From JAJEAD01 sp964420925 (lineage in GTDB: Bacteria; Pseudomonadota; Gammaproteobacteria; HK1), in contig CAYQVB010000116.1 in NCBI GenBank assembly GCA_964420925.1, positions 1-64,000 of the forward strand: a stretch of DNA of 64,000 nt. Direction: 5' to 3'. The notes beneath the pieces were generated by a model. It ran no database searches. It was not told the DNA's origin and saw nothing but the letters and a program-made list of their open reading frames with translations. The translations under genes were made by a program, and so were the position numbers. This document shows, one piece after another, positions 35,226 to 43,405 of the stretch. The stretch's first letter is position 1; each line of letters begins with the position of its first letter.

Positions 35226-36104
35226 GTGAAACTCGGAGTCATCCTTCCCAGCGCGGGCCCGAACACCGGTGCCGACAACATCGTCGCCACCGCGAAGCTC
35301 GCGGCCGAGTTGGGCTTCGACTCGCTGTGGCTCACCGATCACGTGGTGCTCGCGGAGCGGGTTGACGCCGTCTATCCCTACCGCAGCCACGGACGCTGGG
35401 ACTACCCGCCCGACACTCCCTGGCTGGATCCCCTCCTCAGCCTCTCCTGGGCCGGAGCCGCAGCGCCCGCGCTCGAACTCGGCACTTCCGTCCTGGTGCT
35501 GCCGATCCGCAACCCCGTGCTGCTCGCCAAGCAGGTGTCGAGCCTGGACTACCTGAGCGGGGGCCGCGTCATCCTCGGAGTGGGCGCAGGCTGGATGGAG
35601 GAGGAGTTCGACATCATCGGCGAGCCGTTCGCGGGACGGGGGGCGCGGGCCGAGGAGATGGTGGCGCTCATGCGCCGCTACTGGAGCGGGGAGTCGGTCG
35701 AGTTCGAGGGGCGGCACTACCAGATCCCCACGCCTGCCCGCATGTACCCGCGCCCCGCGCGGGGAAGCATCCCCATCCTGTGGGGAGGACACACCGATGC
35801 CGCGCTACGCCGCGTCGCCCGCTGCGGCGACGGCTGGCACCCGACCCAAATCTCCCTCGCTGCACTTGAGGAAGGGCTCGGCCGCCTCCGCCGCTACTGC
35901 GAAGCCGAGGGCCGGGACCCCGACTCACTGTCCATCATCGCCCGGCCCGGCGACACCTACGAGGTCGACGAAGCGGCCCACGCTCGCCACGTCGAGCTCG
36001 GAGTCGACCACCTCGTCATCGATACCCCCATCAAGGAACCCGACCCGGGCCTCGCGCGCCTGCGGGCACGCATGGAGCGGGTGGCGGCGATTTGCAGGAA
36101 CTGA
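35226..36104 (+). CDS. Luciferase-like (LLM) flavin/F420-dependent oxidoreductase
   Basis: A 292-residue bacterial-luciferase-fold monooxygenase. Typical segments are MKLGVILPSAGP, AAELGFDSLWLTDHVVL, LELGTSVLVLPIRNPVLLAKQ, LSGGRVILGVGAGWMEEEF and PILWGGHTDAALRRVARCGDGW. The pattern is that of TIGR03619-type F420-dependent oxidoreductases, but FMN use is equally possible because no F420 biosynthesis gene is seen here. It starts at GTG 35226. It is the last gene before the lower-GC islet. Confidence 0.9.
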   Translation: MKLGVILPSAGPNTGADNIVATAKLAAELGFDSLWLTDHVVLAERVDAVYPYRSHGRWDYPPDTPWLDPLLSLSWAGAAAPALELGTSVLVLPIRNPVLLAKQVSSLDYLSGGRVILGVGAGWMEEEFDIIGEPFAGRGARAEEMVALMRRYWSGESVEFEGRHYQIPTPARMYPRPARGSIPILWGGHTDAALRRVARCGDGWHPTQISLAALEEGLGRLRRYCEAEGRDPDSLSIIARPGDTYEVDEAAHARHVELGVDHLVIDTPIKEPDPGLARLRARMERVAAICRN

Positions 36105-36850
36105 CCGCGCGTGTTGCGATTGACTCTACGCCACGACTGCCGATTGACCGTCATGCCGTGCCGCTTCCGCACAACTTTCAGACTCTGCTTACGCCACGAC
36201 GGAATCCGCGCACTACATCACGTCTAGCCACCCGAAATGCAAGAGCTCAAATGGCGTCCGGACCACCTTAGCCTCCCTGGGTTCACTCTTCGTCCGAATT
36301 CCATCCCCTGAGCCCGACGAGCGGTCCTCCCGTGCAAGAGTCGGTGGAAAGGTTACCGAGCATCCCTCCTGCGTCCAAACCCTGAACAAACCATCAGTGT
36401 GCTAGAGTTACGCTCCTCCGACTGCCCCGATAACACGCTAGGCTGACGGAACAAAACGTCCCAATAATTGGATCTGAAGACCATTCCACATGTATCAGCA
36501 CATCGAGCAGCAAATGCCGCAAGTTTAACTTGCAGCACCGCCTCTGCCGTTCCGAAGGGCCACCAATCTCAACGGAAAGAATAAAGCAACACATTGTCCA
36601 TAGCGCATGAGCTTTTCGACGCTACAGGTGATCTGTAGGAATCGCTAACGAGGCCCTAACCCATGTAGAACCCGTCGCTCACCCCGCAATGCCTCGAAGG
36701 CTAGGGACAAAAGTAAGGCACTAACATCCTCCCGACCGAACAAAGGTACGTTATTATAAATCGCTTTCGGAGGTGTACCCACACTACCGCTTACAGGTAT
36801 CGACTTCGTGGCGCCCTCATAAACTCAGCGAGCAGTAGATTCCCACTCAC
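36105..36850. other. Lower-GC non-coding stretch before the Doc/Fic gene
   Basis: About 750 bp without a credible gene. Base composition drops visibly compared with neighbours (single 60-base lines in and near the islet count at about half G+C, against about two thirds elsewhere). An 11-bp direct repeat TACGCCACGAC occurs at 36127-36137 and 36190-36200. A TATAAA-like tract sits near 36750. No tRNA, att core or transposase remnant was recognised. Confidence 0.5.
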
Positions 36851-37666
36851 ATGGCACTGAAGACACTTTCCGTTGAAGAGGTACTACGGATCCATGAAAT
36901 TCTGGTCGAGGACTTCATGGAGTCTCATGATCCGATATCACCTGCTGGAGTACGAAGTGAACAACTTCTGGAGTCTGCCGTATCACGACAATGGACTAGT
37001 CTTGGCGACATCCGAAAGTACCCCGAGCCCATTGATAACGCATCAACTCTGCTTTATGGACTATGTGGAGATCATCCCTTTCACAATGGAAACAAGAGAA
37101 CAGCCCTGGTTGCTATGTTAGCTCACCTTGACAAGAACAAGCTAACAGTATATGGCGCAAATCAAAAGGATCTCTATGGATTTATGTTGAACGTTGCTTC
37201 GCACAAGATAGGAATCAGCAGAGACAAACGGAGAAGGAGGCCGGAGAGAAGACGGGATACTGATGAAGAGGTTGCCGCGATTTCCGCTTGGCTGTCGAGG
37301 AGAGTGGATCGAGTAGCTCGAGGAGAGAAGGAAGTCACTTATCGGGACTTGAACATCATTATCCAGAGATTTGGCTACTCGCTCAGTAGTCCTAAAAACA
37401 ACTCAATAGATATCGTCAAGCAGGAGACGATCACTAAGGGACTAGTAAGAAAGAAGACCGTTGAGGTCTCGAAGCGGGTGGGCAACATACCTTACCCTGG
37501 AGAGCGAAAGATTGTCTCAGTTAGAACAATCAAGTACGTAAGGAAGCTCTGCAAACTTACGGAGGAGGATGGAGTCGATAGCGATGCATTCTACTATGAC
37601 ACTGCGATACTCTATGGTTTTGTGAACAAGTACAGAAAGGTACTTCGTCATCTTGCGAGAACATGA
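36851..37666 (+). CDS. Doc/Fic family protein with an extra C-terminal domain
   Basis: A 271-residue protein. Residues 1-~125 form a death-on-curing/Fic fold: LSVEEVLRIHEILV, then the active-site motif HPFHNGNKRTALVAML, which supplies the catalytic His and the anion-hole residues of Fic enzymes that phosphorylate (Doc) or AMPylate targets. Residues ~126-271 are not part of Doc: an Arg-rich linker (KRRRRPERRRD) leads to a domain with YRDLNIIIQRFGYSL and VGNIPYPGERKIVSV that recalls a HicA/dsRBD-like fold; this is only an impression. No Phd-like antitoxin precedes it. Its codon use and GC are lower than the surroundings, pointing to acquisition. Confidence 0.82.
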   Translation: MALKTLSVEEVLRIHEILVEDFMESHDPISPAGVRSEQLLESAVSRQWTSLGDIRKYPEPIDNASTLLYGLCGDHPFHNGNKRTALVAMLAHLDKNKLTVYGANQKDLYGFMLNVASHKIGISRDKRRRRPERRRDTDEEVAAISAWLSRRVDRVARGEKEVTYRDLNIIIQRFGYSLSSPKNNSIDIVKQETITKGLVRKKTVEVSKRVGNIPYPGERKIVSVRTIKYVRKLCKLTEEDGVDSDAFYYDTAILYGFVNKYRKVLRHLART

Positions 37667-37738
37667 CCACACGCTCTCAGCGTGACCGACTGTCACATGA
37701 ACACGATCTCAGAACACACAGAACAATACTCGGCCTCA

Positions 37739-37991
37739 GGAGACGGACGCTCAGGCGGTTCAGGGAGCGCGGCACCTGCTCCCTGAGCATCGCGAGACGG
37801 TGCGCGACATGCTGCCCCGGCTTAACGCCTGTGCAGGCGCCGATGACATGAACCTCCCCGGATTCCGATTGCATCGACTCAAGGGAGGTCTCGCCGGTTT
37901 CTGGGCCGTGACGGTGCGCGCCAATTGGCGCATTGTCTTCCGCTTCGAAGACAACCACGCCGTCGATGTCGACTATCTCGATTATCACTAG
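37739..37991 (+). pseudogene. higB: HigB-like toxin, frameshifted at the 5' end
   Basis: The 3' part is a clear HigB C-terminus: EHRETVRDMLPRLNA, DDMNLPGFRLHRLKG, FWAVTVRANWRIVFRFED and DYLDYH. The expected N-terminal piece (LRRFRERGT) lies in another frame at about 37745-37777, so one or two bases appear lost or gained near 37775. A short product from GTG 37800 (63 residues) is possible but would miss the first helix. It is followed 11 bp later by an intact higA. Called a pseudogene unless an alternative start restores function. Confidence 0.65.
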
Positions 37992-38002
37992 GGAACCTAC
38001 CC

Positions 38003-38290
38003 ATGCTCATGCACGATCCGCCCCATCCCGGTGCATTCATACGACGCCAGTGCCTCGAGCCCCTGGGACTCACGGTCACCGAGGCCGCGAAGGGCCTCGC
38101 GGTCTCGCGAAACACCCTCTCTATGCTGCTGAACGGTCGACTCGGAATCTCTCCCGAAATGGCGATACGGCTCTCCAAAGCGTTCGGGGGCAGTCCCGAG
38201 AACTGGCTGCAGCAGCAACTGCAGTACGATCTATGGCATACCCAGCAGAACCGCAAAGAGGTACCGGTACGCCGATTCGTCGTTGCTTGA
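38003..38290 (+). CDS. higA: HigA/VapI-family XRE antitoxin
   Basis: A 95-residue HTH antitoxin. The signature is PPHPGAFIRRQCLEPLGLTVTEAAKGLAVSRNTLSMLLNG (seen as HPGAFIRR, GLTVTEAAKGLAVSRNTL), then GISPEMAIRLSKAFGGSPENWLQQQLQYDLW. It should bind HigB and repress the operon. ATG 38003 lies 11 bp after the degraded higB stop. Because the toxin looks damaged, it may now be an orphan antitoxin or act against related toxins. It converges with purH. Confidence 0.93.
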   Translation: MLMHDPPHPGAFIRRQCLEPLGLTVTEAAKGLAVSRNTLSMLLNGRLGISPEMAIRLSKAFGGSPENWLQQQLQYDLWHTQQNRKEVPVRRFVVA

Positions 38291-38348
38291 CCGCAGTCCG
38301 ACAGCCACTCGACCGGGACGACCCAGCGGCAAGGGACGGGACGGCCCC

Positions 38349-39914
38349 TCAGTGCCGGAAGTGCCGCATCCCGGTAAACACCATCGCCAGCCCGTGCTCG
38401 TCGGCGGCCGCGATGACCTCGCCGTCGCGTCGCGAGCCGCCGGGCTGTACGAGCGCGGTGACGCCGGCCGCGGCCGCGGTGTCGACGCTGTCCCGAAAGG
38501 GAAAGAAGGCGTCCGATGCGAGCACCGTGCCGGCGAGGTCGAAGCCCTCGTCGGCGGCCTTGATGGCGGCGATACGCGCCGAGTACACGCGGCTCATCTG
38601 CCCCGCCCCGATGCCGATGGTCATGCCGTCCCGGCAGTAGACGATGGCGTTCGACTTCACGTGCTTGACGACCTTCCAGGCGAAAAGCAGGTCGGCGCGT
38701 TCCGCCGCGCGGGGGGCGCGCTTCGTCACTACCTTGAGATCCTCGACTCCGATTTCACCCAGGTCGCGTTCCTGCACCAGCAGCCCGCCGTTGACCGATT
38801 TCAAGTCGATGGCGGGCTCTCGCTCTGCATCGAGTGGTCCGCAGGCGAGCACCCGGACATCGGGCTTGGTGGCCATGGCCCGTAAGGCGTCGGGCGCTAC
38901 GGAGGGCGCTATCACGACCTCTACGAACTGCCGTTCGAGGATGGCCCTTGCGGCGACTGCATCGAGGGGACGATTGAATGCGATGATGCCGCCGAACGCG
39001 GCGCTCGGGTCGGTGGAGAAGGCCCGCTCGTAGGCGGAGAGGCTGCCTTCTCCCATCGCCACTCCGCAGGGGTTGGCGTGCTTGACGATGACGCAGGCGG
39101 GAGGCTCGAAGGCGCGCACGCACTCGAGCGCGGCGTCGGCGTCGGCGACGTTGTTGTAGGAGAGCGGCTTCCCCTGGAGCAGCTCGGCGCTCGATATCGA
39201 GGCCTCGCCGCGCTGCGCATCCGCGTAGAAGGCGGCGCGCTGGTGGGGATTCTCGCCGTAGCGCATCTCGCGGAGCAGGCGCCAGGACCGGCTCCAGGTA
39301 CCGGGAAAGGCGCCGTTGCCTTCCCCGGCGACGACAGCGCCGAAGTAGCCGGCGATGGCGCGGTCGTACCGCGCGGTATGCTCGAAGGCCTTGGCGGCGA
39401 GGCGGCGGCGGGTCGCCTCCCCGAGCCGCCGGCCCCGCCGTTCGAGCTCCTCGAGAAGCGGAGCGTAGTCGGCGCTGTCCACCACCGCCGCGACCGCGGC
39501 ATGGTTCTTGGCCGCCGCCCGCAGCATGGCGGGGCCGCCGATGTCGATATTCTCGGTCGCGGTCGTGAGGTCGCAGTCCGGGTCGGCGACCGTGCGCTCG
39601 AAGGGGTACAGGTTGACCACGACCATGCCGATGGGGGCGATGCCGTGCTCGGCCATCACCGCCTGGTCCACGTCCGGCCGGCCGAGCAGGGCGCCGTGAA
39701 TCTTCGGATGCAGGGTCTTCACCCGGCCGCCCATGATCTCCGGGAAACCGGTGTAGTCGGACACGTCCCGGACCTCGACTCCTCCGCTGCGGAGCGTGGC
39801 CGCGGTGCCCCCGGTGGAGAGGACCTCGATGCCCATTGCGGCCAGCGCGCGGACGAAATCCACCACTCCGGTCTTGTCGGACACGCTGACCAGGACCCGG
39901 CCGACTATCGGCAT
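38349..39914 (-). CDS. purH: Bifunctional AICAR formyltransferase / IMP cyclohydrolase
   Basis: A 521-residue PurH catalysing the last two steps of IMP synthesis. The N-terminal MGS-like cyclohydrolase domain shows VLVSVSDKTGVVDFVRAL, EVLSTGGTAATLR, GGRVKTLHPKIHGALL. The AICAR formyltransferase domain has LRYGENPHQ-like MRYGENPHQRAAFY, CVIVKHANPCGVA and the terminal ALVQPGGSRRDGEVIAAADEHGLAMVFTGMRHFRH motif (seen as VQPGGSRRD, GMRHFRH). ATG 39914 is preceded by GGGGAG. It lies downstream of fis, the usual gammaproteobacterial pairing. Confidence 0.97.
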   Translation of the reverse strand: MPIVGRVLVSVSDKTGVVDFVRALAAMGIEVLSTGGTAATLRSGGVEVRDVSDYTGFPEIMGGRVKTLHPKIHGALLGRPDVDQAVMAEHGIAPIGMVVVNLYPFERTVADPDCDLTTATENIDIGGPAMLRAAAKNHAAVAAVVDSADYAPLLEELERRGRRLGEATRRRLAAKAFEHTARYDRAIAGYFGAVVAGEGNGAFPGTWSRSWRLLREMRYGENPHQRAAFYADAQRGEASISSAELLQGKPLSYNNVADADAALECVRAFEPPACVIVKHANPCGVAMGEGSLSAYERAFSTDPSAAFGGIIAFNRPLDAVAARAILERQFVEVVIAPSVAPDALRAMATKPDVRVLACGPLDAEREPAIDLKSVNGGLLVQERDLGEIGVEDLKVVTKRAPRAAERADLLFAWKVVKHVKSNAIVYCRDGMTIGIGAGQMSRVYSARIAAIKAADEGFDLAGTVLASDAFFPFRDSVDTAAAAGVTALVQPGGSRRDGEVIAAADEHGLAMVFTGMRHFRH

Positions 39915-40011
39915 CGACAACTCCCCGCGTGGAGCCCGGCCGTGGTGGTGAGCCACCCCACTGTCGAACAAGGAGCTTCGGGAATGCCTGCGTGCCCGAG
40001 TTGCCTGTTTC

Positions 40012-40035
40012 CGTCATTCCTGCGCAAGCAGGAAT
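40012..40035. repeat. Dispersed extragenic inverted repeat copy
   Basis: CGTCATTCCTGC-GCAA-GCAGGAAT-type hairpin between fis and purH, with a 9-bp stem (ATTCCTGC/GCAGGAAT). Same family as the copies at 28073-28157. Confidence 0.65.
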
Positions 40036-40167
40036 ACATGGAAAACAACGGGTTACAGGGCTTCACACTCATACGAGGATCGCAGGGATCAAGGGCGTGC
40101 CTGCGTACCGCAGACACGGGCACGATGGCGGACAACCCGGCGAGGCGAGCGGAATCGGGAAGCAGAA

Positions 40168-40509
40168 TCAATCCAGCCGATGCTGCTGCAGTTTCTTGCG
40201 CAAGGTGCCCCGATTGATCCCGAGCATCTGCGCCGCCTTGGTGCGACTGCCGCCGCTCCGGTCTAGCACCATCGTGAGCAAGGGCTTCTCGACCTCCCGC
40301 ATCACGAGCGAGAAGAGATCCCGACACTCGTGCCCGTCGAGCGCTTCGAAGTAGCGCCGGAGCGCGTCGCTCACGCAGTCTTCGAGACGAACCTGCCCGT
40401 TTCCGGTTGCCGCGGCGAGCGTGGCATCGGCATGCAGTGGCGCACCTGCACCGGAGTCGCGGGCAGGCCCGCTCACGCCGGCATCTCGTCCCGCTCCTGA
40501 CGAGAGCAC
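40168..40509 (-). CDS. fis: Fis-family nucleoid-associated DNA-binding protein
   Basis: A protein of up to 113 residues whose last ~75 match Fis: ALRRYFEALDGHECRDLFSLV, MREVEKPLLTMVLDRSGGSRTKAAQMLGINRGTLRKKL (seen as VEKPLLTMVL, TKAAQMLGINRGTLRKKL), the C-terminal HTH of Fis. Fis bends DNA at promoters and oriC. The start is uncertain: GTG 40509 gives a Gly/Ala-rich extension not seen in enteric Fis; a later GTG near the same region is possible. dusB, the usual upstream partner, is not present; purH lies downstream with a repeat element between. Confidence 0.92.
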   Translation of the reverse strand: MLSSGAGRDAGVSGPARDSGAGAPLHADATLAAATGNGQVRLEDCVSDALRRYFEALDGHECRDLFSLVMREVEKPLLTMVLDRSGGSRTKAAQMLGINRGTLRKKLQQHRLD

Positions 40510-40702
40510 ATTGTGCGACGCACGAAACCGAGAAACGGATCTTGGTCCACCATCATCCCTGCCCGTCCGTCTCCGCGGACTACTTCGGTAGGGGAGCCCC
40601 CCGCAGCGTCATCTTAACCCGACTTCCGCGGTCTGGTCTCAAGCGCCTCTAAGCCATTGATCGTGGGTTGCCGGTGGCCCGCTTGCGAGACGGCTGGACC
40701 TT

Positions 40703-40999
40703 CTATGAGTTCTCCCCTTGAGCCAGTGGAACGATACTCGAAGCGCGAATGGCGCAGTCGCGGGTAAGCAGCGGAATCCGATGCACGACGCTCGTGGCCG
40801 CGACAATCTCGTCCGCCGGGTCGCCCTTGAAATCAAGACGCGTCGAAGCTAGCGCGACTTCGACATCTATGGGCCATACATGGACCCGGTTCAGGACGCC
40901 CGCGACTTCCCGGTCTTCGAGATCCGCCTCGATGCGTCCGAGCTGGCGGAGCTTCGCCAGCTCCCAGAGCACGATCGCGGAAACGGCCCATAGTGGGTG
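40703..40999 (-). pseudogene. VapC-type PIN-domain toxin, N-terminally truncated
   Basis: A leftward frame with the C-terminal two thirds of a PIN-domain toxin: PLWAVSAIVLWELAKLRQLG, then ALASTRLDFKGDPADEIVAATSVVHRIPLLTRDCAI, containing the GDPADEIVAAT and LLTRD motifs with two of the acidic metal ligands. The N-terminal strand with the first catalytic Asp (LDT/SH) is absent; the frame runs into unrelated sequence before accC. No vapB antitoxin is seen. It is probably a relic. Confidence 0.6.
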
Positions 41000-41071
41000 A
41001 GGAGTCCCTGACGATCCGGTGTCCGGCCCATCGCCCCACGGGTGCGGAGGGGTGGGGAAAAGGGCGCCTTC

Positions 41072-42412
41072 TCAGATGTCGAGCTTTCGCTCCAGGAAAT
41101 GGATGTCCACCCCGCCTTCCCGGAACGCGGGATCCTGACAGATCTCTTCGTGCAGGGGGATGTTGGTGTCGATGCCGTCGATGACGATCTCGCTGAGCGC
41201 GGTGCGCACGCGTGCGAGCGCGGACACGCGATCTTCGCCGTGCGCAATCAGCTTGCCGATCATGGAGTCGTAGAAAGGGGGGACTTCGTAGCCGTCGTAG
41301 ACATGACTGTCGAGACGGATTCCGGGTCCACCGGGGGGATGGAAGAGGGTGATGCGGCCGGGCGAGGGCATGAAGTTCCGAGGGTTTTCCGCGTTCAGGC
41401 GACACTCGACGGCATGGCCCCGGATGGTGACCTCGTCCTGGCGAATGCCGAGCTCTTCGCCCGCCGCGATCCTGAGCTGCGCTTTCACCAGGTCGATTCC
41501 GGTCACCATTTCGGTAACCGGATGCTCGACCTGGATACGGGTGTTCATCTCGATGAAGTAGAACTCGCCCTTCTCGTACAGGAACTCGAAGGTGCCCGCC
41601 CCGCGGTAGCCGATGTCCTCGCAGGCCTGCACGCAGCGCGCGCCGATGCGACGGCGCTGTTCGGGCGAGATGCCGGGGGCGGGAGCCTCCTCGATGACCT
41701 TCTGGTTGCGTCGCTGGACGGAACAGTCGCGTTCGCCGAGCGAAACCACGTTGCCGTGGGAATCGGCGAGGACCTGGATCTCCACGTGCCGGGGTCGCTC
41801 CAGGTACTTCTCGAGATAGACGCGATCGTCGCCGAACGCCGCTCGGGCCTCCGCCCGCGTCACCGAGACCGCACGCTCGAGCTCCGCCTCGCTTCGCACC
41901 ACCCGCATTCCGCGGCCGCCGCCGCCGCCCACCGCCTTGATCATGACGGGATAGCCGACCCCGCGGGCCATGCGCTGCACCTCGCCGCGGTCGCTCCCGA
42001 GCGCGCCACCGGAGCCGGGCAGGCAGGGAACCCCCGCCGCCTGCATGCAGGCGATTGCTTCGAGCTTGTCGCCCATGACGCGGATGGTGTCGGGCCGCGG
42101 GCCGATGAAATGAAAACCGCTCTGCTCGACACGCTCGGCGAAGTCCGCGTTCTCGGCGAGGAAACCATAGCCTGGGTGAACCGCCGACGCGTCGGTGACC
42201 TCCGCCGCGCTCACCATCGCCGGAATGTTCAGGTAGCTCTCGGAGGCGGGTGGCGGCCCGATGCACACCGACTCGTCGGCGAGGCGCACGTGCATCAGAT
42301 CCCGATCCGCGGAGGAATGCACCGCCACCGTCTTGATCCCCAGCTCCCGGCACGCACGCAGGATGCGGAGCGCGATCTCGCCCCGGTTCGCGATGACGAC
42401 CTTCTCGAGCAT
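41072..42412 (-). CDS. accC: Biotin carboxylase subunit of acetyl-CoA carboxylase
   Basis: A 446-residue ATP-grasp biotin carboxylase, first step of fatty acid synthesis. It shows MLEKVVIANRGEIALRILRAC, HPGYGFLAENADFA, the ATP-binding IKAVGGGGGRGMR, GERDCSVQRRNQKVIEEAPAP (seen in parts), the active-site FIEMNTRIQVEHPVTE and RLNAENP. It lies 7 bp downstream of accB, the standard arrangement. Confidence 0.98.
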   Translation of the reverse strand: MLEKVVIANRGEIALRILRACRELGIKTVAVHSSADRDLMHVRLADESVCIGPPPASESYLNIPAMVSAAEVTDASAVHPGYGFLAENADFAERVEQSGFHFIGPRPDTIRVMGDKLEAIACMQAAGVPCLPGSGGALGSDRGEVQRMARGVGYPVMIKAVGGGGGRGMRVVRSEAELERAVSVTRAEARAAFGDDRVYLEKYLERPRHVEIQVLADSHGNVVSLGERDCSVQRRNQKVIEEAPAPGISPEQRRRIGARCVQACEDIGYRGAGTFEFLYEKGEFYFIEMNTRIQVEHPVTEMVTGIDLVKAQLRIAAGEELGIRQDEVTIRGHAVECRLNAENPRNFMPSPGRITLFHPPGGPGIRLDSHVYDGYEVPPFYDSMIGKLIAHGEDRVSALARVRTALSEIVIDGIDTNIPLHEEICQDPAFREGGVDIHFLERKLDI

Positions 42413-42419
42413 CCCGATG

Positions 42420-42899
42420 TCAGGCGTCGAGATCGACGACGAAGAGCGGCTGGCCGTACTCGACGGGTTGGCCGTTCTCGACCAGCACCGCGCTGACCAC
42501 TCCCGTGCAGTCCGCTTCCACCTGGTTGAGGATCTTCATCGCTTCGATGATGCACAGGGTATCGCCGACCTCGATGCGCTGGCCGACGTTGACGAAAGGC
42601 CGCGACCCCGGAGAAGAAGCCGAGAAGTAGGTTCCCACCATCGGCGAGGTCACCGTGTGGCCCGATACTTCCGGCTCCGCGTCGACGGGAGCCGGTTCGG
42701 GGACGACGGGCACGGCCGGAGCCGGAGGCGCGGCGGCGGGCGGGGGGGCCGCGACATACGAGACCCCCGCGCCTGGAGCCGCGACCACCGGCGGGCTGCG
42801 CCGTATCCTCACCGACTCCTCGCCCTCGTGGACCTCGATCTCGTCCACCTCGGACTGCTCCAGCAGCTCGATGAGCTTCTTTATCTTGCGAATGTCCAT
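42420..42899 (-). CDS. accB: Biotin carboxyl carrier protein of acetyl-CoA carboxylase
   Basis: A 159-residue BCCP. The N-terminal MDIRKIKKLIELLEQSEVDEIEV is conserved, followed by a Pro/Ala-rich flexible linker and the biotinyl domain with the lysine in IIEAMKILNQV. It carries CO2 between AccC and AccDA. Start ATG 42899 was chosen for the conserved MDIRKIKKL start. It sits between aroQ and accC in the usual order. Confidence 0.97.
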   Translation of the reverse strand: MDIRKIKKLIELLEQSEVDEIEVHEGEESVRIRRSPPVVAAPGAGVSYVAAPPPAAAPPAPAVPVVPEPAPVDAEPEVSGHTVTSPMVGTYFSASSPGSRPFVNVGQRIEVGDTLCIIEAMKILNQVEADCTGVVSAVLVENGQPVEYGQPLFVVDLDA

Positions 42900-42906
42900 C
42901 CTCGGC

Positions 42907-43344
42907 TCAGGCGAGTCTGGCCGCGGCAGCGCGGTACGCGAGTTCATAGCCCAGGGGGCCGAACCCGACAATCACCCCGAGCGCGAGATCGGAAAAGTAG
43001 GAGCGGTGGCGAAAGGGCTCGCGCCGATGCACGTTGGAGAGATGAATCTCGATGAAGGGAATCGCCGCCGCGGCGAAGGCATCGCGGAGCGCGATACTGG
43101 TATGGGTAAAAGCGGCGGGATTGATGAGAATGAACCCGACTTCCTCGTCCGGCGCGCGCTGCACCCGGTCTACCAGCTCGTGCTCGGCATTGCTCTGAAA
43201 ACAGCTCAGACGATGACCGTCCGCGCCCGCCAGCGCTCCGAGGCGGGCCTCTATGTCGGAGAGCCGGTCCGCCCCGTAGTGCTCGGGCTCGCGCGTTCCG
43301 AGCAGGTTGAGGTTGGGTCCGTTGAGAAGGAGAATGTGCGCCAT
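42907..43344 (-). CDS. aroQ: Type II 3-dehydroquinate dehydratase
   Basis: A 145-residue type II dehydroquinase of the shikimate pathway (3-dehydroquinate to 3-dehydroshikimate). Signature parts are ILLLNGPNLNLLGTREPEHYG, with the catalytic loop, QSNAEHELVDRVQ, INPAAFTHTSIALRDA and EIHLSNVHRREPFRHRS. Start ATG 43344 gives the normal length. It is upstream of accB in the common aroQ-accB-accC cluster. Confidence 0.98.
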   Translation of the reverse strand: MAHILLLNGPNLNLLGTREPEHYGADRLSDIEARLGALAGADGHRLSCFQSNAEHELVDRVQRAPDEEVGFILINPAAFTHTSIALRDAFAAAAIPFIEIHLSNVHRREPFRHRSYFSDLALGVIVGFGPLGYELAYRAAAARLA

Positions 43345-43405
43345 ACCTTTGTTCATTTTGCGAAAATTGGCCGAAGTTCGTTGCCGTTATCCGCAAGATT
43401 CTACA

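Noticed and set aside
36127..36200. 11-bp direct repeat TACGCCACGAC as an att site or CRISPR start
   Set aside because: Only two copies, no integrase or cas gene and no regular spacing beyond this pair.
41042..42496. Long + strand frame opposite accC
   Set aside because: Antisense shadow of a clear biotin carboxylase gene.
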